43,754 nucleotides of DNA, from assembly GCA_004114245.1 (NCBI GenBank), contig QZWS01000011.1, positions 1-43,754 on the forward strand, in the 5' to 3' direction. This DNA comes from Zoopage sp. CT-All (Eukaryota > Zoopagomycota > Zoopagomycetes > Zoopagales > Zoopagaceae). The position numbers were made by a program, and so were the translations under genes. Below are positions 8,385-21,113 of this stretch, piece after piece; the first letter of the stretch is position 1, and each line of letters starts with the position of its first letter. The notes beneath the pieces are model-generated. The model saw nothing but the letters and a program-made list of their open reading frames with translations, was not told the DNA's origin and searched no databases.

Positions 8385-9460
8385 TCAACCCTCCATCTCC
8401 ATCGTATAGTCATACTCGATGGTCGGCACCACCGCGCTCATAAACTTGAGAAACACCAGCAAATACTCATGCACGCTCAGCTCCTCGCTGCCATCTCTCT
8501 CCCGCCGCCTTGCTGCAATCGCCTTCATCACATCCGCGTGGCGGCACGGATGCACCGACGCCATGGGTGGTGTTACTGCAGCGTCTTTGTGTGGATGCGG
8601 CTCCATCGTTACCGTCTTGCGCGCATGGTCCTGCGAGATGTCTTGCAGGGTTTCCGCCGGCGTTAGCGGGTGGCCTTGCTCGTTGTAGCCCGAGAGCCAG
8701 AGTCGCGGGGTGCGGTAGTACTTGTCGTATGTGATGTAGAGATCGTATGTCCGGGTGTGGAGAATGCCGTCGTCGTGTAAAGCTGCCGTGGGTCGGAGAG
8801 CGGCCGGATCGTCCTCGTCCAACATGTCGTAGCCGTCCTCCTCCTCGGCGGTGGATTTTGCTGTAGTGTCCAGGGGTATTTCTTGGGGTGGCGGTGCTGT
8901 AGTCCCCTCGGCAGTGATCTCACCAAACGCCTCCACTGCTGTGGGTTTGGCCCTGTTGGTGTGCGTCGCCACCCAGGCATCCTCATCCTCGCCGCCATCG
9001 ACGTGAGCACCAACAAATGCAGCCACCAGCTCTTCGATCTCTGCATCGGCCTCCTTTTGCAAATCCTCCGCTCGCCGTGTCGAGGGCACTGCCGTCGTCA
9101 ATATTATGAAATTAAATGGGGAAGCCGAGCACCGTTTTTGGTGACGAGATATTGCTTGTCGTGAGGCAGGAAGTCCCGCAGCCTCGACTCGGCGCCCGAT
9201 TCCCTAATAGAGACAATGGATTTCTATGCCATTGGACAGCGCTCGAATACGCACCATTTCCAGGTCGGGCACTTGTAGACGAGATAATCTCCCGCCGCCA
9301 CAAACTGTCATCATCCTCGACATCAGCAACCATGGGGAGGGCTGCATGCAGGACCCACCTCGTCGGGAATCAGCGTGCCCGAGGCCGTAAAGGTGGACGT
9401 GGACACGACGGGAGCCAGGTATTCGCGGGCGCGGAGAAGCATGCTCTGCATCGAATGCAT
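8385..9460 (-). CDS. ATG3: Autophagy E2-like enzyme Atg3
   Basis: Four exons (9460-9359, 9304-9255, 9203-9133, 9088-8385) give 308 aa. Introns are 54, 51 and 44 nt. The spliced protein reads in family order: [45 protein letters not shown], an acidic flexible insert, then [20 protein letters not shown]. The active-site Cys256 lies in [10 protein letters not shown], and the C-terminus is [21 protein letters not shown]. Atg3 accepts Atg8 from Atg7 and transfers it to phosphatidylethanolamine on autophagic membranes. The insert contains DGYDML behind acidic residues, a candidate Atg8-interacting motif. The start was chosen at the first ATG of a cluster in frame with the N-terminal helix. Confidence 0.95.
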
Positions 9461-9975
9461 GGTGGTTGCGGTGGGTTTGCGGGAAGAGTCAGCTGCCCAC
9501 AAGGGACTTCCGCCGTGGTGTGGCATTGCACGAGGCATGGGCTCTCGCCACTCATCCAGCTGCAGCTCGTGCGACAGTCGCAGTGTCATCATCAATGCAC
9601 GTGCCAGTGCACTGGGGTTGGGACTGCATGTATGCATAACAATGGCTTGTATATACGCCATCTTATGTGACCTATTGATAAATAAGTATGCACTGCTTCA
9701 CTCTCTCCTCAACTAACAGCCATCGGAAGGTTACCCCTGTGACAATGCTTCCAATTGATACCTTGGCATCTCTCGCCCCTGCCTTATGTAGGCTCAGAAC
9801 ATATTTCATCAATTCGGCTAGGCGTCTCACGGAATATGCAGCCAGAAAGTAGAAAGATGGCGAGTGGGCTATGGGCTATGGGCAACTATAATTATACGAT
9901 CAAGACGCTTGATAAAAATGACCCATATGCAGTCGAATATGCGTTACCTGGCTACACAGCACAGCCCCTCTTCTC
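9461..9975. other. Intergenic between ATG3 and the first CDF gene
   Basis: Holds the ATG3 promoter (minus strand) and the 3' flank of the CDF gene. A short direct repeat, GGGCTATGGGCTATGGGC, lies at about 9868-9885. No gene or RNA was recognised. Confidence 0.4.
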
Positions 9976-11556
9976 CTATCGGTCGCTGGGCTGGCGAGGT
10001 GGCGCGTGGAAGAAGCCGGTGACTCGGGCTCCATTGCCCCATGCGTGATCATCGTCCGCGTCTTCGGGAATCCACAGCACCATGCCACCGTCTTTCTCAT
10101 CTTCGTCAATAACCCTGGTAGTGTCGTCTTGCAGCGCTTTAGCAGCCGCTGTCTCAGTATCGGGGGTTGGAGGACAGCACAAATTATCAGGCTCGCAGGT
10201 CCGCGCACACCGGCCGAGACATGCATCCACGGGCACGTTGCCATCCTCTTTGGGATGCCAGACCTCGAGCTGCACGGTGACTGAATGTACACCATCGTCG
10301 CAAAAAACGCGCTCAATCACACGACGGAGATTGCGCAGCCGGGTATGGGAGATGTGGCCATCGCCGACAGGGTCCCGGACTCGGACATGCACGGATGCGA
10401 CCGTCTTGCTTTCCGAGAGCTGCCAGACATGGAGGTCGTGTACCGAGTCGACGTCGGGCACGCGCATAAGACGGCGCTTGAGGCGGGCCACGGAGGTGTT
10501 TGTGGGAGTGCTCTGCAGCAGTATCAGGCACGTAGATTTGACCAGCGGAACGGTGAAGTAGACGATGAACGAGGTGACCAAGATGGAGATGATGGGGTCG
10601 ACGATCCATCGGGATTCCCAGCCGGTAGCGAGCCAGATGACGAGGGCAGAAATGATGACAGCGACGGAGCCGAGCGCGTCTCCAAGGATGTGGAGAAAGA
10701 CGCCGTGCATATTTGAGCCACCGTGGGAATGACCGCCGTGCGAGTGTCCGTGGTCGTGATCGTGATCGTGGTCATGGTCGTGATCATGGTCGTGGTCGTG
10801 ACTATGACCGTCGTGTCCGTGACCGTGCGAATGCCCAGAGTGACTCTGTTTCTGCATCAGGGCAGCGACCTGGATCAGCGATCTTCGGCGGTCGGAGGGA
10901 TGCATATAGGCACGCTCTTCGGCGCAATCGTGGGCGGAGGAGGGGGAGGATGGATGGGGATGTGAGTGCGAGTGCGCACAGCCGCCGCCCGATTCACCGT
11001 GGTGATGGTGGTGCGCTGCCTCCAGGTCGCCGTGGTGATGCGCGTCGTCGCCCTTCTTCGAATCGACCTTTGCCTTTTTCTTCTTCTTCTCGTCCTTTCC
11101 ATGAGAGTGGCCATGATCGTGTCCGTGGTCATGCCCATGCGAATGCCCGTGGCAATCGTGGAACATGAACAACCCAATCAAGTTCATGACCAGCCCCACG
11201 CCACCAACAATCAGCACCAACATCGGATCCTTGATCTCCTGCGGCTCAAAGAACCGCTGAATTGCCTCGACGTAGATGTTGAAGCAGAGGGCGAGGAGAA
11301 AGACGGCGTTGACCAGGGCGCCGAGCACCTCTGCACGCTGATACCCATACGTGTACTTTGGCGACCACTTTGACCTGGCGGCCAACCGAATGGCAAATAT
11401 GGCGATGAGGGAGGAGAGCACATCGGAGAGCATGTGCACTGCGTCTGCAATGAGGGAGACGGAGCCGGATGCATAGCCGACGATGAGCTCAACCAGGAAG
11501 AAAGCGAACGTGAACGAGGTGAAGATGTAGAGGCGCTGGGACTTTGTCAACGCCAT
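9976..11556 (-). CDS. Cation diffusion facilitator zinc transporter (Zrc1/Cot1-like) 1
   Basis: Intronless, 526 aa. Six predicted membrane segments: the first four lie in residues 9-130, and segments 5-6 contain HILGDALGSV. Zinc-site signatures are HMLSD in segment 2 and HxxxD in segment 5. Between segments 4 and 5 sits a very long His-rich cytosolic loop with repeated HGHDHGH and (HD)n units. The C-terminal cytosolic domain keeps VDSVHDLHVWQLSESK. The family moves Zn2+ (sometimes Co2+) into the vacuole or secretory compartments in exchange for protons. A paralog with two introns lies at 25715-27220. The protein ends in a Cys/Pro-rich tail (CLGRCARTCEPDNLCCPP). Confidence 0.93.
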   Translation of the reverse strand: MALTKSQRLYIFTSFTFAFFLVELIVGYASGSVSLIADAVHMLSDVLSSLIAIFAIRLAARSKWSPKYTYGYQRAEVLGALVNAVFLLALCFNIYVEAIQRFFEPQEIKDPMLVLIVGGVGLVMNLIGLFMFHDCHGHSHGHDHGHDHGHSHGKDEKKKKKAKVDSKKGDDAHHHGDLEAAHHHHHGESGGGCAHSHSHPHPSSPSSAHDCAEERAYMHPSDRRRSLIQVAALMQKQSHSGHSHGHGHDGHSHDHDHDHDHDHDHDHDHGHSHGGHSHGGSNMHGVFLHILGDALGSVAVIISALVIWLATGWESRWIVDPIISILVTSFIVYFTVPLVKSTCLILLQSTPTNTSVARLKRRLMRVPDVDSVHDLHVWQLSESKTVASVHVRVRDPVGDGHISHTRLRNLRRVIERVFCDDGVHSVTVQLEVWHPKEDGNVPVDACLGRCARTCEPDNLCCPPTPDTETAAAKALQDDTTRVIDEDEKDGGMVLWIPEDADDDHAWGNGARVTGFFHAPPRQPSDR

Positions 11557-12093
11557 CGTTGCTGTGCACGTGTGTGTCTATGGGTCGTAGGAGAAAGGAA
11601 AGTGCGAGAATGGAAGGGTGCGGCAGTGTAGGTGGGAGAGGTGTAGTGAGTGTAGGAAGCGGATGCAATGGATGCCGGGAGGAGTAGAGCTTGGGCCGCG
11701 TGGCTCAGAAAGCGTAAGTTTTCTTCTTTACACGCCACATGTTGCGATCTGCTGAGGAATTAATATACTCACCTGAGTATCAAAGCACAGCAGCGTCCCT
11801 CCAAAGGAGGTGTTGTATCATGCAGTTACACTACTTCTCTGGACGCACATCCCTTTATGATGGCTGCCAAGCGATGGATCGCAGGCTTGGCCCACTGCAA
11901 CCCAAAATAGCCTTGGTGTGGCAGTGGTAGGCGCTGCCTTAGTTTCCCGGCATTATTTGTTCGGAAGAATGATACCTGTATTGCCGAGTGATTGCCGTTG
12001 AGTAGCATTGGTAGCAACATACATGCCCCTACTGCCACTCGGTTTTCCGGTATTTTCGCTGCTCTCTGTCAACAACAACTCGCACCCAACATC
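11557..12093. promoter_or_regulatory. Divergent promoter region, CDF1 / THO2
   Basis: Shared 5' region of the minus-strand CDF transporter and the plus-strand THO2 gene. AATTAATATACTC at about 11758 is the only TATA-like stretch noticed. No gene was seen. Confidence 0.4.
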
Positions 12094-15000
12094 ATGGCTA
12101 ACCCGCCCGGCGTCAGACTCGTCGGCGCTGCAGGCCCTCACACAGATCTAGCGCAGCCGCCAGGGTCGACCGAATGGGCATGGCTCGCGGACAAGAACCC
12201 GCACCTTGTCGTGTACGCGCCCCTCCCCGCCCGCAACCTGGGTCCTCCACGATATTGACAATTATAATCCGCGATTAGGCTGGACCAGATGAAACAGGAG
12301 GCGAAGCAGGCTGCGTTGAGTGGCGACGGGAGGGAAACGGTGCTGGATTCGCTCTGGGTGCGGATGGTCAACGCTGTCATCATGCAGCAGGGGAGTACTG
12401 CGCCTGTCGCGCCCACGTCGATTGCCCATTTGCTGCAAGGTCTCTGTGCTGAGCTTTTGACGGACAGTGACACGGTGGAAAATACGGGCGACGAGGCGGT
12501 GGCAATGCTGGATACCCGGGCCTCGGCAGTCGAAAAGCTGTTGGATGCTGTCAGCGTCGCGGATTGCTGCTTGCCCAGCGTCGCCTCGGTCGCGGTGGAT
12601 CGCCAGCGCAAGCTTCTCATAGATATCGTTCGCCAAGTATACGTAAGATACCTCGCCCCACTAGACCTTTCAGCCCACCGAGCCTAGGTCAACGGGCTGA
12701 TTACCAGCGATTCATTTCTAATGGAGCGCTTCGAGCCCGAGATTCTGGCCGCCGTGGGTGTCGTCCACACTGCAGATGCCTTCCGCAAGCGCGGCAATGT
12801 CATCCGCACGTCGCTGTTCTACCGTCAGCAGAAGTTCAATCTGATGCGCGAGGAATCAGAAGGCTGGGCCAAGCTCGTCACTGTCCTAAGCACCGACATG
12901 GTGCCGTTTGGTGTCTCGCCCGCGGATCGAGCACGACGTGTGCGTGCGTTGCTTGTGAATATCACGCAGCTCGTCGGATATCACGATCTTGATCCAAATC
13001 GTGTTATTGATGTCATTTTGGACGTGGCGGCCCACAACTTTGAGGCCCATTGCCATTACTTCTTGGACGTCCTTGGCGCCTCGCCATGGTCGCCTTTCGT
13101 CAAGGCCGACCCCAGCGAAAATGTGCCGCCTGCGATTGATGAGCAGCGCCGCCGGGACATTTCAAACTTGCTCGGTTTCAAGCTTTCCTATTATCAAGAA
13201 TTTAGCAAGATCCATCCGACTCGATCGCTGCCAACGCCACGCGAGCTCATGCTGTTCATCGCTGTGCTTATTCGCGAACGCTTTATTCGCCTAGATGATA
13301 TCATGCCGCATCTCGTTCCCGCTGTGATTGATGCCTCAGCCGAGATTCGCGAGCACAAATCGATGCTCATCAAGCGCGCAGTGCAAGTGTCATCGAATGC
13401 CTTGGTTCGTCCTCACTCGCCTTCACCTCGCTTGCTTATCTGTCCTTAAAGACGGGCGCCGTTTTATCCGATGACACTGGGCGCGGCAGGCAGCAAGGCG
13501 AGACTGCGCCCACGTCGACCTCCTCCGAACCGTCTCTTTCTCTGCATCAGCATGCCGAGCTTGCCAGCTCCCTTCTGGCCGTCGGCGCCCTGCCCGAAGC
13601 GATGAAGATACTGCATGCTTACCCTCACCTGTGTCATACGCGAAATGACATTGCCCTTTGGCTGTGTCGCATGCTTCACCAAGCGGTCGAGTCTGTGTAT
13701 GCACCGCTTCGCCCCCAAGTACCCAATCGAAACAAGCTAAATGCTTTGGACTGTCCAGAGAAGAAGCCCTCCTGGGAGCTGACGCTCTACCCTGGAGAGG
13801 CTTTTTTTTATCCGGAATGGACACGCGAGCTTCCCAAGGTCGCATCGCCTAATGCAGTGCTTTCCGTCATTCGGCCGTACCTGGTTATGCTGGGTACGGC
13901 ACTAAGCTGCGATCAGATGCTCATGGCCAAGCTGTTCCGCATTGGGAAAGAATGCCTTCAGTCGGGCGGAAGCAACACCGCCGAATGGATGGAAATTATT
14001 CGACGCGTGCTGCTACCCGCCGTCTCCATGGTCTTTGGCAACTCGAGTACGTGGAATACTCGCTTCAACCCCTTCATTGCTCATCATCGGTTCAGATATT
14101 GTTACCGAGCTTTGGTCGCTCATCTCGGAATTCAATTTCCAAGAGCGCTCTCAGCTCTATCACGAGTGGGAGACACGCACGTATCTTGATGAGCGCCGGC
14201 ACCCATCAATTGTTTATGCTCGGCGATATACCGAGAAACAGATTGCTCGAATCCTCACGCACATCACCAAGGAAAACACGCGTCAGTATGCGCGACAGCT
14301 GGCCAAGTATGCACATGGCAATCCGACGATCGCCTTCTCAGCAAGCTTGCGTGCCATTCAAGGCTACGATAACATGATTGGCGCGGTGGTGGAGGGATGC
14401 AAGTATCTGACGCCGTTCGGATTCGACGTTCTCATTTGTACGTTCAGCGACTGACACCATCACGATGTACTGACATTGACCGCGTGCCTGGCTAACTGCA
14501 CGCTGTTAGACTCCATCCTTCGAATCCTCTCGACATCGGATCGGCGTGGCCACCTCAAGGAAGATGGGATGAATCTACAGCAGTGGCATCAAGCTGTCGC
14601 CACATTCTGCGGAGTTGCGTGCAAGCGGTATAGTGTGCAGCTTGATTTTCGGCCCGTTCTTCAGTTTATCGCAGGCGAACTGGCACAAGGTCGCATTCAT
14701 GATATCGCCATTCTGCAGCGCGTGCTGTCAGAGGTAGCGGGGATCGAGCCCGAAGGCGACCTCAACATGTCCCAGCTGCTCGCACAGGCCGGATCTGAAT
14801 TGCTTCGTCGGGAAGCCCTTCGGCCGGCGGCCTCGACAACGGTTGCAGGCCCAGCCGCTCAAGCGTCTGGCACAACAATGCAGACCACACCGGTATTATC
14901 CTTGGTTCAGGCCAAGGTAGTGAACCGCGCTGCTGCGAAGCGATTCCTCGATCGAGTAAAATCCGCGAACCTGCTGGTGGTTTTTGCTGTGCTGCTTGCG

Positions 15001-18000
15001 GAACACGACCGTCGCGTCGTGTTTGAGTTTGGCAAAGCCGACGAGAATGAGATGAGCGACGAGGATATTCCAGCCGAGGACCTTGTCCCGCTGAAAGTGA
15101 TTGGCAACATTCGTGACCAGGTAGGCAAGCGAATGGAGTCATCACTACTAATGATCGTAGGTTCATAGCACCTTTCTACAGTTCACGAATTTCGTTGCGA
15201 CGATAGCAGACGATGCAAGCCTTATTGAATCAGTACCGAATCTCGACGTTCTCATTCGGCGTCATGGTATGGACTATGCCGCGGCCTTTCATCTTCTGCG
15301 GGCGAAGCTTTCTGCATTATTTCGTCGCGCAGAGACCCGACATGCGAACGGCGCCAGCAGCGAACACGCTGCCCCTGTCGCATCGGAATCCGCTTATCAT
15401 CATACACTTGCCGAGACCATTTCCGAAGCGACCGATTTGCTGCCGAAATCTGTCTGGGACAGAATGAGGCAAGGTTCACTTTTGCCCATCCAGTTGTTTA
15501 ACGCACATGACACAGTCCTTCCTTTTTTGTTGTGTTCTGGCAACTCTCGTCTACCGATCTTTTTGTGCCCGAAGCGCAGTATCTGAAAGAGATTGCAGCG
15601 CATCGTCGACTTGCACAGGATTACGATCGTGGATTCGGAAACTTGGACGCAGTGCCAGTTGCGGAGCGCCGCAAAGCCAAAGAGCGGTCGTTGCTGACCG
15701 CTGAAAAGCTTCAAAATGATTTGGAGCTTCAGAAACAGGCCGTGAAAAAGGTGCATGACTGGCTGGAGCGCGAGAAGGATAGCTGGATCAAAACCTGTAC
15801 GCCCAGCTGCATTTTCGATGTGCACTAACACTGTCCAGCGGACAAGCATTCGGATCATCTAATCCAGTATTGCTTCCTTCCGCGATTGATGTTTTCCAAA
15901 TTGGATGCGCTTTTCTGCGGCCAGTTCTGGCTCAAGACTCACGAAATCGGGGCCATCAATTTTCCAGCCGTTTTCATACTTGACCGAGTATGGTTGACTT
16001 GAAAGTATGCATGCTTACTTGTTGCCTAGATTCTCAATCAAGGCCTGGGATCCATATTGACAATGTCGACCGAGCTTGAGATCGAGAATTTCGGTAAGCT
16101 CAATGACGTTAGTGGCGTGCTATATCCATGCTCGATTAGCCATTTTCCTGAACGTTATCTTTGACAAGTTGACAGAGTGGCATTTGTCAAAGACAGAGTA
16201 TGATGCGGTAAGCGTTTGTTCAAGTTGGCTGTCCTCATCACGAGCGTCATAGAGTGCTATTCCGGACAACCGTTTTGGGTTTCGCCAAGGCGTATCTCAG
16301 CAGCCTATTGGTCACAAGCAGTTCTGCTCGATTTTGCACAAGTGGCATCGATTTATCACGGAAAGCACCAGGAGATCGCTCAAAACAGGCGAGTACATGC
16401 AGATGAAGAACTCCATTATGTTTCTGAATTCGATTCAAAAATGGTTTCCACGACTTGAGCGCTTTGGCGAGTCGCTGTTTCGCGCTGTTGTCGATCTTGG
16501 GCAGTCAGAGTCTCGAGAGGATCTAAAGCTGATGCTCAAAGGGTAATGATAGGTGCTGGTGCACATTGTTTCCAACAGTGCCTAGATATCTCCACGTTCT
16601 CACCAAAGGCAGGCCTTCGTGGATGTCGTCCGAAAAGTTTGGTGCGGATTTAGACATTACTGCTGTAAAGAAGCCTTCCACGATGGAAAAATCAAAAAGC
16701 GATGATGATCAAACGGATGATAAGCGGCAGGTAAAGGCCCACACTGATATCATCAAAGCGGAAGCTGTTGGGTCTCGCGAGTCTCGAAGTCCTAAGCGGT
16801 AAAGCGACGCATGAAGCGATCTCATCAGCTTACCACTGGTTAGACCGAATAATGACGAGGCTGACGAAGCAGTGAGCAAGCGTTCTCGTGGATATTCAGC
16901 GCGTGATAGTCCTTCCGAAGGCAATCGTCGTGAACGCTCGCCTTCTGCTAAGAACGATGCGTCAAAGGATATCGACGAGCGACCTTCTGAATTTCGTCGA
17001 AGTCGCCAGCACAACGAGCAGGATACTAGATCCAAAGTGGCAGAAGCGCGCCAGCCTGCATCGTTGAAGGACGACCGAGCATTGCCGTCGTCAGCAGCAA
17101 GAGACGAACGTGACCTTCCGGCGCCCAGATCTACAGCCAAGGATGAACGCAGACCGTCTTCTACCAAAGACGAACGCGTTTCCACAACCGATGCGGATCG
17201 TAAGACTTCTGCATCCACTGACATTCGGAAGGCAGCGGCGGCACCGGATGCCAGTGAGAACCGTTCCGCAAATGACACCGATAGAAAACCTTTGGGCGAA
17301 CCAAAAGTGGCAGAGTTCAGAATGATCGGGATTGCGCGCTCCAAATTAAATTCGAATGGCAAGGAGTCTCAAATTGATGACTCAACGGCTCGCGGCAGCC
17401 GTGATGACCGACCTCGAGAGGGTTTATCGGATGGAAGAAAGCACGACAATCGAGATACTTCGACCGCTCGTCGTGACGCGGAGCCCAAATACGAAGCGAA
17501 GGGCCATCGCAACGACCGCGACGGTTCCATTAAGAGTATGGTCAAGGAAGAAGTGAGTGTGGACGAGGACCAGCGAGCAGAAAGACCGGCAGAGCGGTCG
17601 GCCGTATCATCCAGGCGTTCTCGGGAACGCTCTCCCCGTCGATATAGCGATCGCAAGACGGAAGGCATCAGTGCAAAGCCACTGGATGAAGGAAGCCGAA
17701 AGGAAACCCCCCCAAAGGTATGCCTTGGTAGATTTTTTGCTGCATACAATCATCCATTTAGTCTAGCGACCCCCCGTCATCCCGTCGCCCTTTGGATGTT
17801 AAAGGGGAAGCGCCCAAGCCGCCATTGCATGACGCCCCCCGAGCTCCAACTAATTTTGAGCAGAGAAACGACAGCTCGCACCGCGACCGCAACGATCGCA
17901 GTCATAATAGGCCGCACGACACGACACGTATGACTGATGCTCAAAGTCGCTCCGACGCGCGTACGCTGATCTCAAAAGGAGGCGACGCTGAGAAGCTGCG

Positions 18001-18469
18001 TGCCCTTGTTGAACAGGCAACCCCTCTTGCTATTTAGCTCGTGTTTCTGAGTGAAATTAGAGTCGCAAACGAACGGCTGATACGGAACTCGGCCCGCAGA
18101 CTAAAAGGGGAAGTACGCTGTCATCTCACGAGGTCTGAACACTCTTTGTGCTATACTTTCTAATCAATGCACCTAGACTTCACGGAGCGGACCGCCACAG
18201 CCGCGCGCGTCAAATCTTCGGCCTGATGCGCCTTTGTTTCAGCCTGGACAGGGCCTGCCCCGTGCTCCGGCCTTATCCTCGTCTCACGAGCGCAGAGCTG
18301 ACGTTGCCTCCACGAATGCCGATCGCAGCAAGGATAATCGGGGAATGTATCGAACGTAAGATTTTGTTCAGCAATTTCGCCTTGATTCAGCTCCTGTAGC
18401 TATGATCGCACAATCGCCGCTCCTCCGGCCCCAAATCGGAGCAGTGCTCGTGATCGATCTCGACGCTAG
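12094..18469 (+). CDS. THO2: THO complex subunit 2 (Tho2/THOC2)
   Basis: Eighteen exons, about 1,859 aa. Exons start/end: 12094-12212, 12279-12642, 12688-13404, 13452-14046, 14096-14437, 14510-15120, 15161-15468, 15516-15796, 15839-15987, 16030-16093, 16140-16207, 16253-16542, 16586-16798, 16844-17717, 17762-18016, 18061-18132, 18177-18355, 18391-18469. Introns are 35-72 nt. Introns at 15469 and 18017 begin with GC. Family blocks include FYRQQKFNLMREESEG, HLKEDGMNLQQWHQ, PSFFVVFWQLSSTDLFVP, and SILHKWHRF followed by LKTGEYMQMKN. The C-terminal third is Arg/Ser/Asp-rich and disordered. Tho2 is the large scaffold of the THO complex in nuclear mRNP assembly and export. The last four exons rest mainly on open frame and splice signals, so they are less certain. 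Confidence 0.9.
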
Positions 18470-18522
18470 TCGGATGCCAATGCTGCAGAATGAATATAGC
18501 ATGTGTACACTGATATCATTTA

Positions 18523-21113
18523 TTACACGGCTTTTACTAGCTGCTGAATTGCTGCGCACACTCTTGTCATCCAGTCGTGGCGCTCTTCCTCTGATTTGGC
18601 AGTCAGGACCAAGGCCCGACGCGAATCTCGAGGACCGGCAATACGCCAACACCATCGACGGTCGTATGTGTTCGACAATGGTGTTACAAACGCACCACGC
18701 AGCGGCAAGTGGGATAGATACTGCCACTCGCCGTGGTTTTCTCTTCCCCAGATCAGTGTATCAGAGAATAGAACGCATAGACGTGGCTCTTCGATTCCAG
18801 CGGGTGGTGCGGCCAGTGAATTTATTGTCCCGCCCGTCAACGATAGCGAACGACCGCTGGTCGTGCCGACCTGGCATTGAATGCCAAGATGCAGCAGCAC
18901 CGAACCGGGACCAGGAACTGAGCGCGGCATGTCCAGCATGGCTTGGCGGAGCTCAAGGACTCGGAGAGTATTGTGCACCTCGCTTATCCTAAGGAGATCG
19001 TTCATGAACGTGCGCAAAATAGTCCCATACCCATGCATGACGGAGAACGAGGCAACCTTGAATTGCGTCCAAACGGTATCCATCATGGCTCGATCCGGAT
19101 GGCCCATGGGTATGCTGTCCTTCATCCATTTGTCGAGGAACATGTGGTACTGCACGGCACGCTGAAGTGGCTGACTGAGCAGTGTAAGAAGGTCCTCCCC
19201 AGCTTCAACGACGGAGCTCCGACGAGTAGACGCGATGGATAGCCGACGGGCTCGACTGGCTACACTCGACTCGGAGCCATTTGACGTAGTTGAAAGCCTG
19301 CGCGCGGTTTTCAGTGGCGACGCGCCAAAGACGGTGGCGACCGTATCATCGACACTGGGCTCGGAAACAGGCTGAACTGCCGATCGCTCACGGCACCCGT
19401 CCAAAAGCTTCCGAAATGCTGGCGACTCGGCCGTGAGTTGGTCAAGCACTGAAAGTGCCTTGGCGTGATTGTGAACGTATGCAGCGTATAACTGCATCAG
19501 CGGGATCTGCACGTGTCAGCTAGGGGAGCAGTGACGAAAAGAAAACCTACGAGCTGGGCCAGCTCTCCGCTTATGCCGGTGGACAATGTCCATTCCTCGC
19601 CATGTACGCTCTCTTCTTTAGTTTCCATGGTGCGCAGAACCTTCTTGTGAACGGCAAGAATCTCCTCGACGTTGCCAAATATATCTTCGACCTGGCTCGG
19701 GGTAATGGCCGTCTTCCGCGACGAGCTGCTGCCGTCGCCGGCGGAGCTTGCACTGGAGGCAGCGCTCAGCATATCTCGAAACCGCGTATTGATCTGCTGA
19801 GCTAGGCTGCCTTTGCGCGTGCTTCCTCGGCTCGCATGCTGGAGCGCGTAGGCACGGAAAGGATACACGTATGACTCACAAAGCCGTCGCAATGCAAGAA
19901 TGTAGAGCCGTTCGCGCTGGAGGAAAGCCGAGTACGTCGTCGAACGCGCATGAATGGTGATTTTTTGCGAGGGTGTAAGATTTGCACTTGAATTTGGAGG
20001 TTTGCTGAACGACGTGGGCGGTGAAATCGGCTTCACTGCTGGATGAGAGTATTTTCGAGCATAGGTTGCCGTAGCAGATGCTAAAGACGGAGTGGCGCTT
20101 CCACGTCTTGGCAGCTCATCATGCCGGCTAATGTAGGTGGGACCAGCGAGCGGAGAGGGCTTGGGCCGTGGGGGAGGCTGCGGACTTGTGATCGACGAGC
20201 TCTGCGACATGGAGGACAGCGACGTAGCCCCAGATGTCTTGCGGGAATACGCGTAATTCGGCGGCGGATAGGAATACTCTGGCGGAATGATAGTCTCGTC
20301 ATTCAGATCTCGAGGGACAGGAGGCAAGGGCATGGCCATGATGTGGGCCAGTGGCGGCGGCTTGGGCGGCGGAATCTGCGGGGTTGATGGCCGTCTTATG
20401 CAGCCGATTTCAGGCGGAGGCGGCAGAGCCTCGCATTCGTTTTTGGGCTGGGGCTGAGGCTTGGCTTTGACGTCGGTTGCCAAGGATTGTGCAGGCGAGA
20501 CACTGCTGTCGGTCACATCGTAGCTTAGCTCCGTCGCGGCGTACATCCCGTCATCCGATAAACCATCTTTTGCCAAGCTCTTGCTGTGAGCATCGCATTC
20601 GAACGGGTCGGCGGTGATGGGCGAGAACACGGATGTTAGGACGGCTTCGACTTCCCTCAGCGCTTCGTTCAGCTCTGGATCGTCCTCGCCGTCGCCATCC
20701 AAGCTGTAGTCGCTGTCCGAGGGCACCAAAGACAAATCGACCCGCTTTACATTCATCTCGGCTTCGATTGATGCCAGGCGTGGGATGCTGTGGCGGGGAA
20801 ACGATGGCGAGTGCGGCATCCCCTCGCCATGCCCGTCCGCGGCGTCGCCCTCAGCAAGCTGAGCGTCGTAGATTGATATCATGTCGGTGTAATCGTCGAG
20901 CATGTCAAGGATCGAGGAATAGCGCAGAGTGCTGGTGCGGTTTCGAGGCGACGGCGGCGGCTGCAACGCGGCGAGATCATCGGCGTCGTGCCCAGAATGC
21001 TCGCCATCGCTCCCATCGACCTGCTCGCGCAAACGACTCTGGGATTTCGGCGGAATGGGCGACGGCGCGCCGACGGATATCTCGGGCAGCGTTGCGCGTC
21101 GTTGCGGCTGCAT
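18523..21113 (-). CDS. Rho guanine nucleotide exchange factor (DH-PH)
   Basis: Two exons (21113-19551, 19506-18523), 44-nt intron, 848 aa. Residues 1-385 are disordered and Ser/Pro-rich with polyproline runs (PPPKPPP, PPPRPKP). The DH domain spans about 390-675. CR1-like RERLYILALRRLCESYVYPF starts at 400. QVEDIFGNVEEILAVHKKVL, YAAYVHNHAKALSVL and the hallmark helix LLSQPLQRAVQYHMFL follow. A Ser/Arg-rich insert of about 55 residues splits the DH domain after the junction. The PH domain (about 715-845) ends with the invariant Trp in HDWMTRV. It should activate a Rho-family GTPase in polarity or wall growth. It converges with THO2 with only 53 bp between stops. Confidence 0.88.

Noticed and set aside
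9461-9975. tRNA or other small RNA gene
   Set aside because: No A/B box pair or cloverleaf could be drawn by eye.
10713-11373. Plus-strand ORFs with Arg/Val/Met-rich repeats
   Set aside because: Shadows of the His/Asp-rich loop of the CDF transporter on the minus strand.
12279-17717. Separate plus-strand ORFs that could be called independent small genes
   Set aside because: They join through short GT/GC...AG introns into one Tho2 protein with consistent phase across fourteen exons and conserved blocks.
18008-18112. Alternative THO2 splicing with a 30-nt intron ending at 18037
   Set aside because: The intron would be shorter than any other here. The 44-nt GC-AG and 44-nt GT-AG pair gives better sizes and a smoother RS-rich tail.
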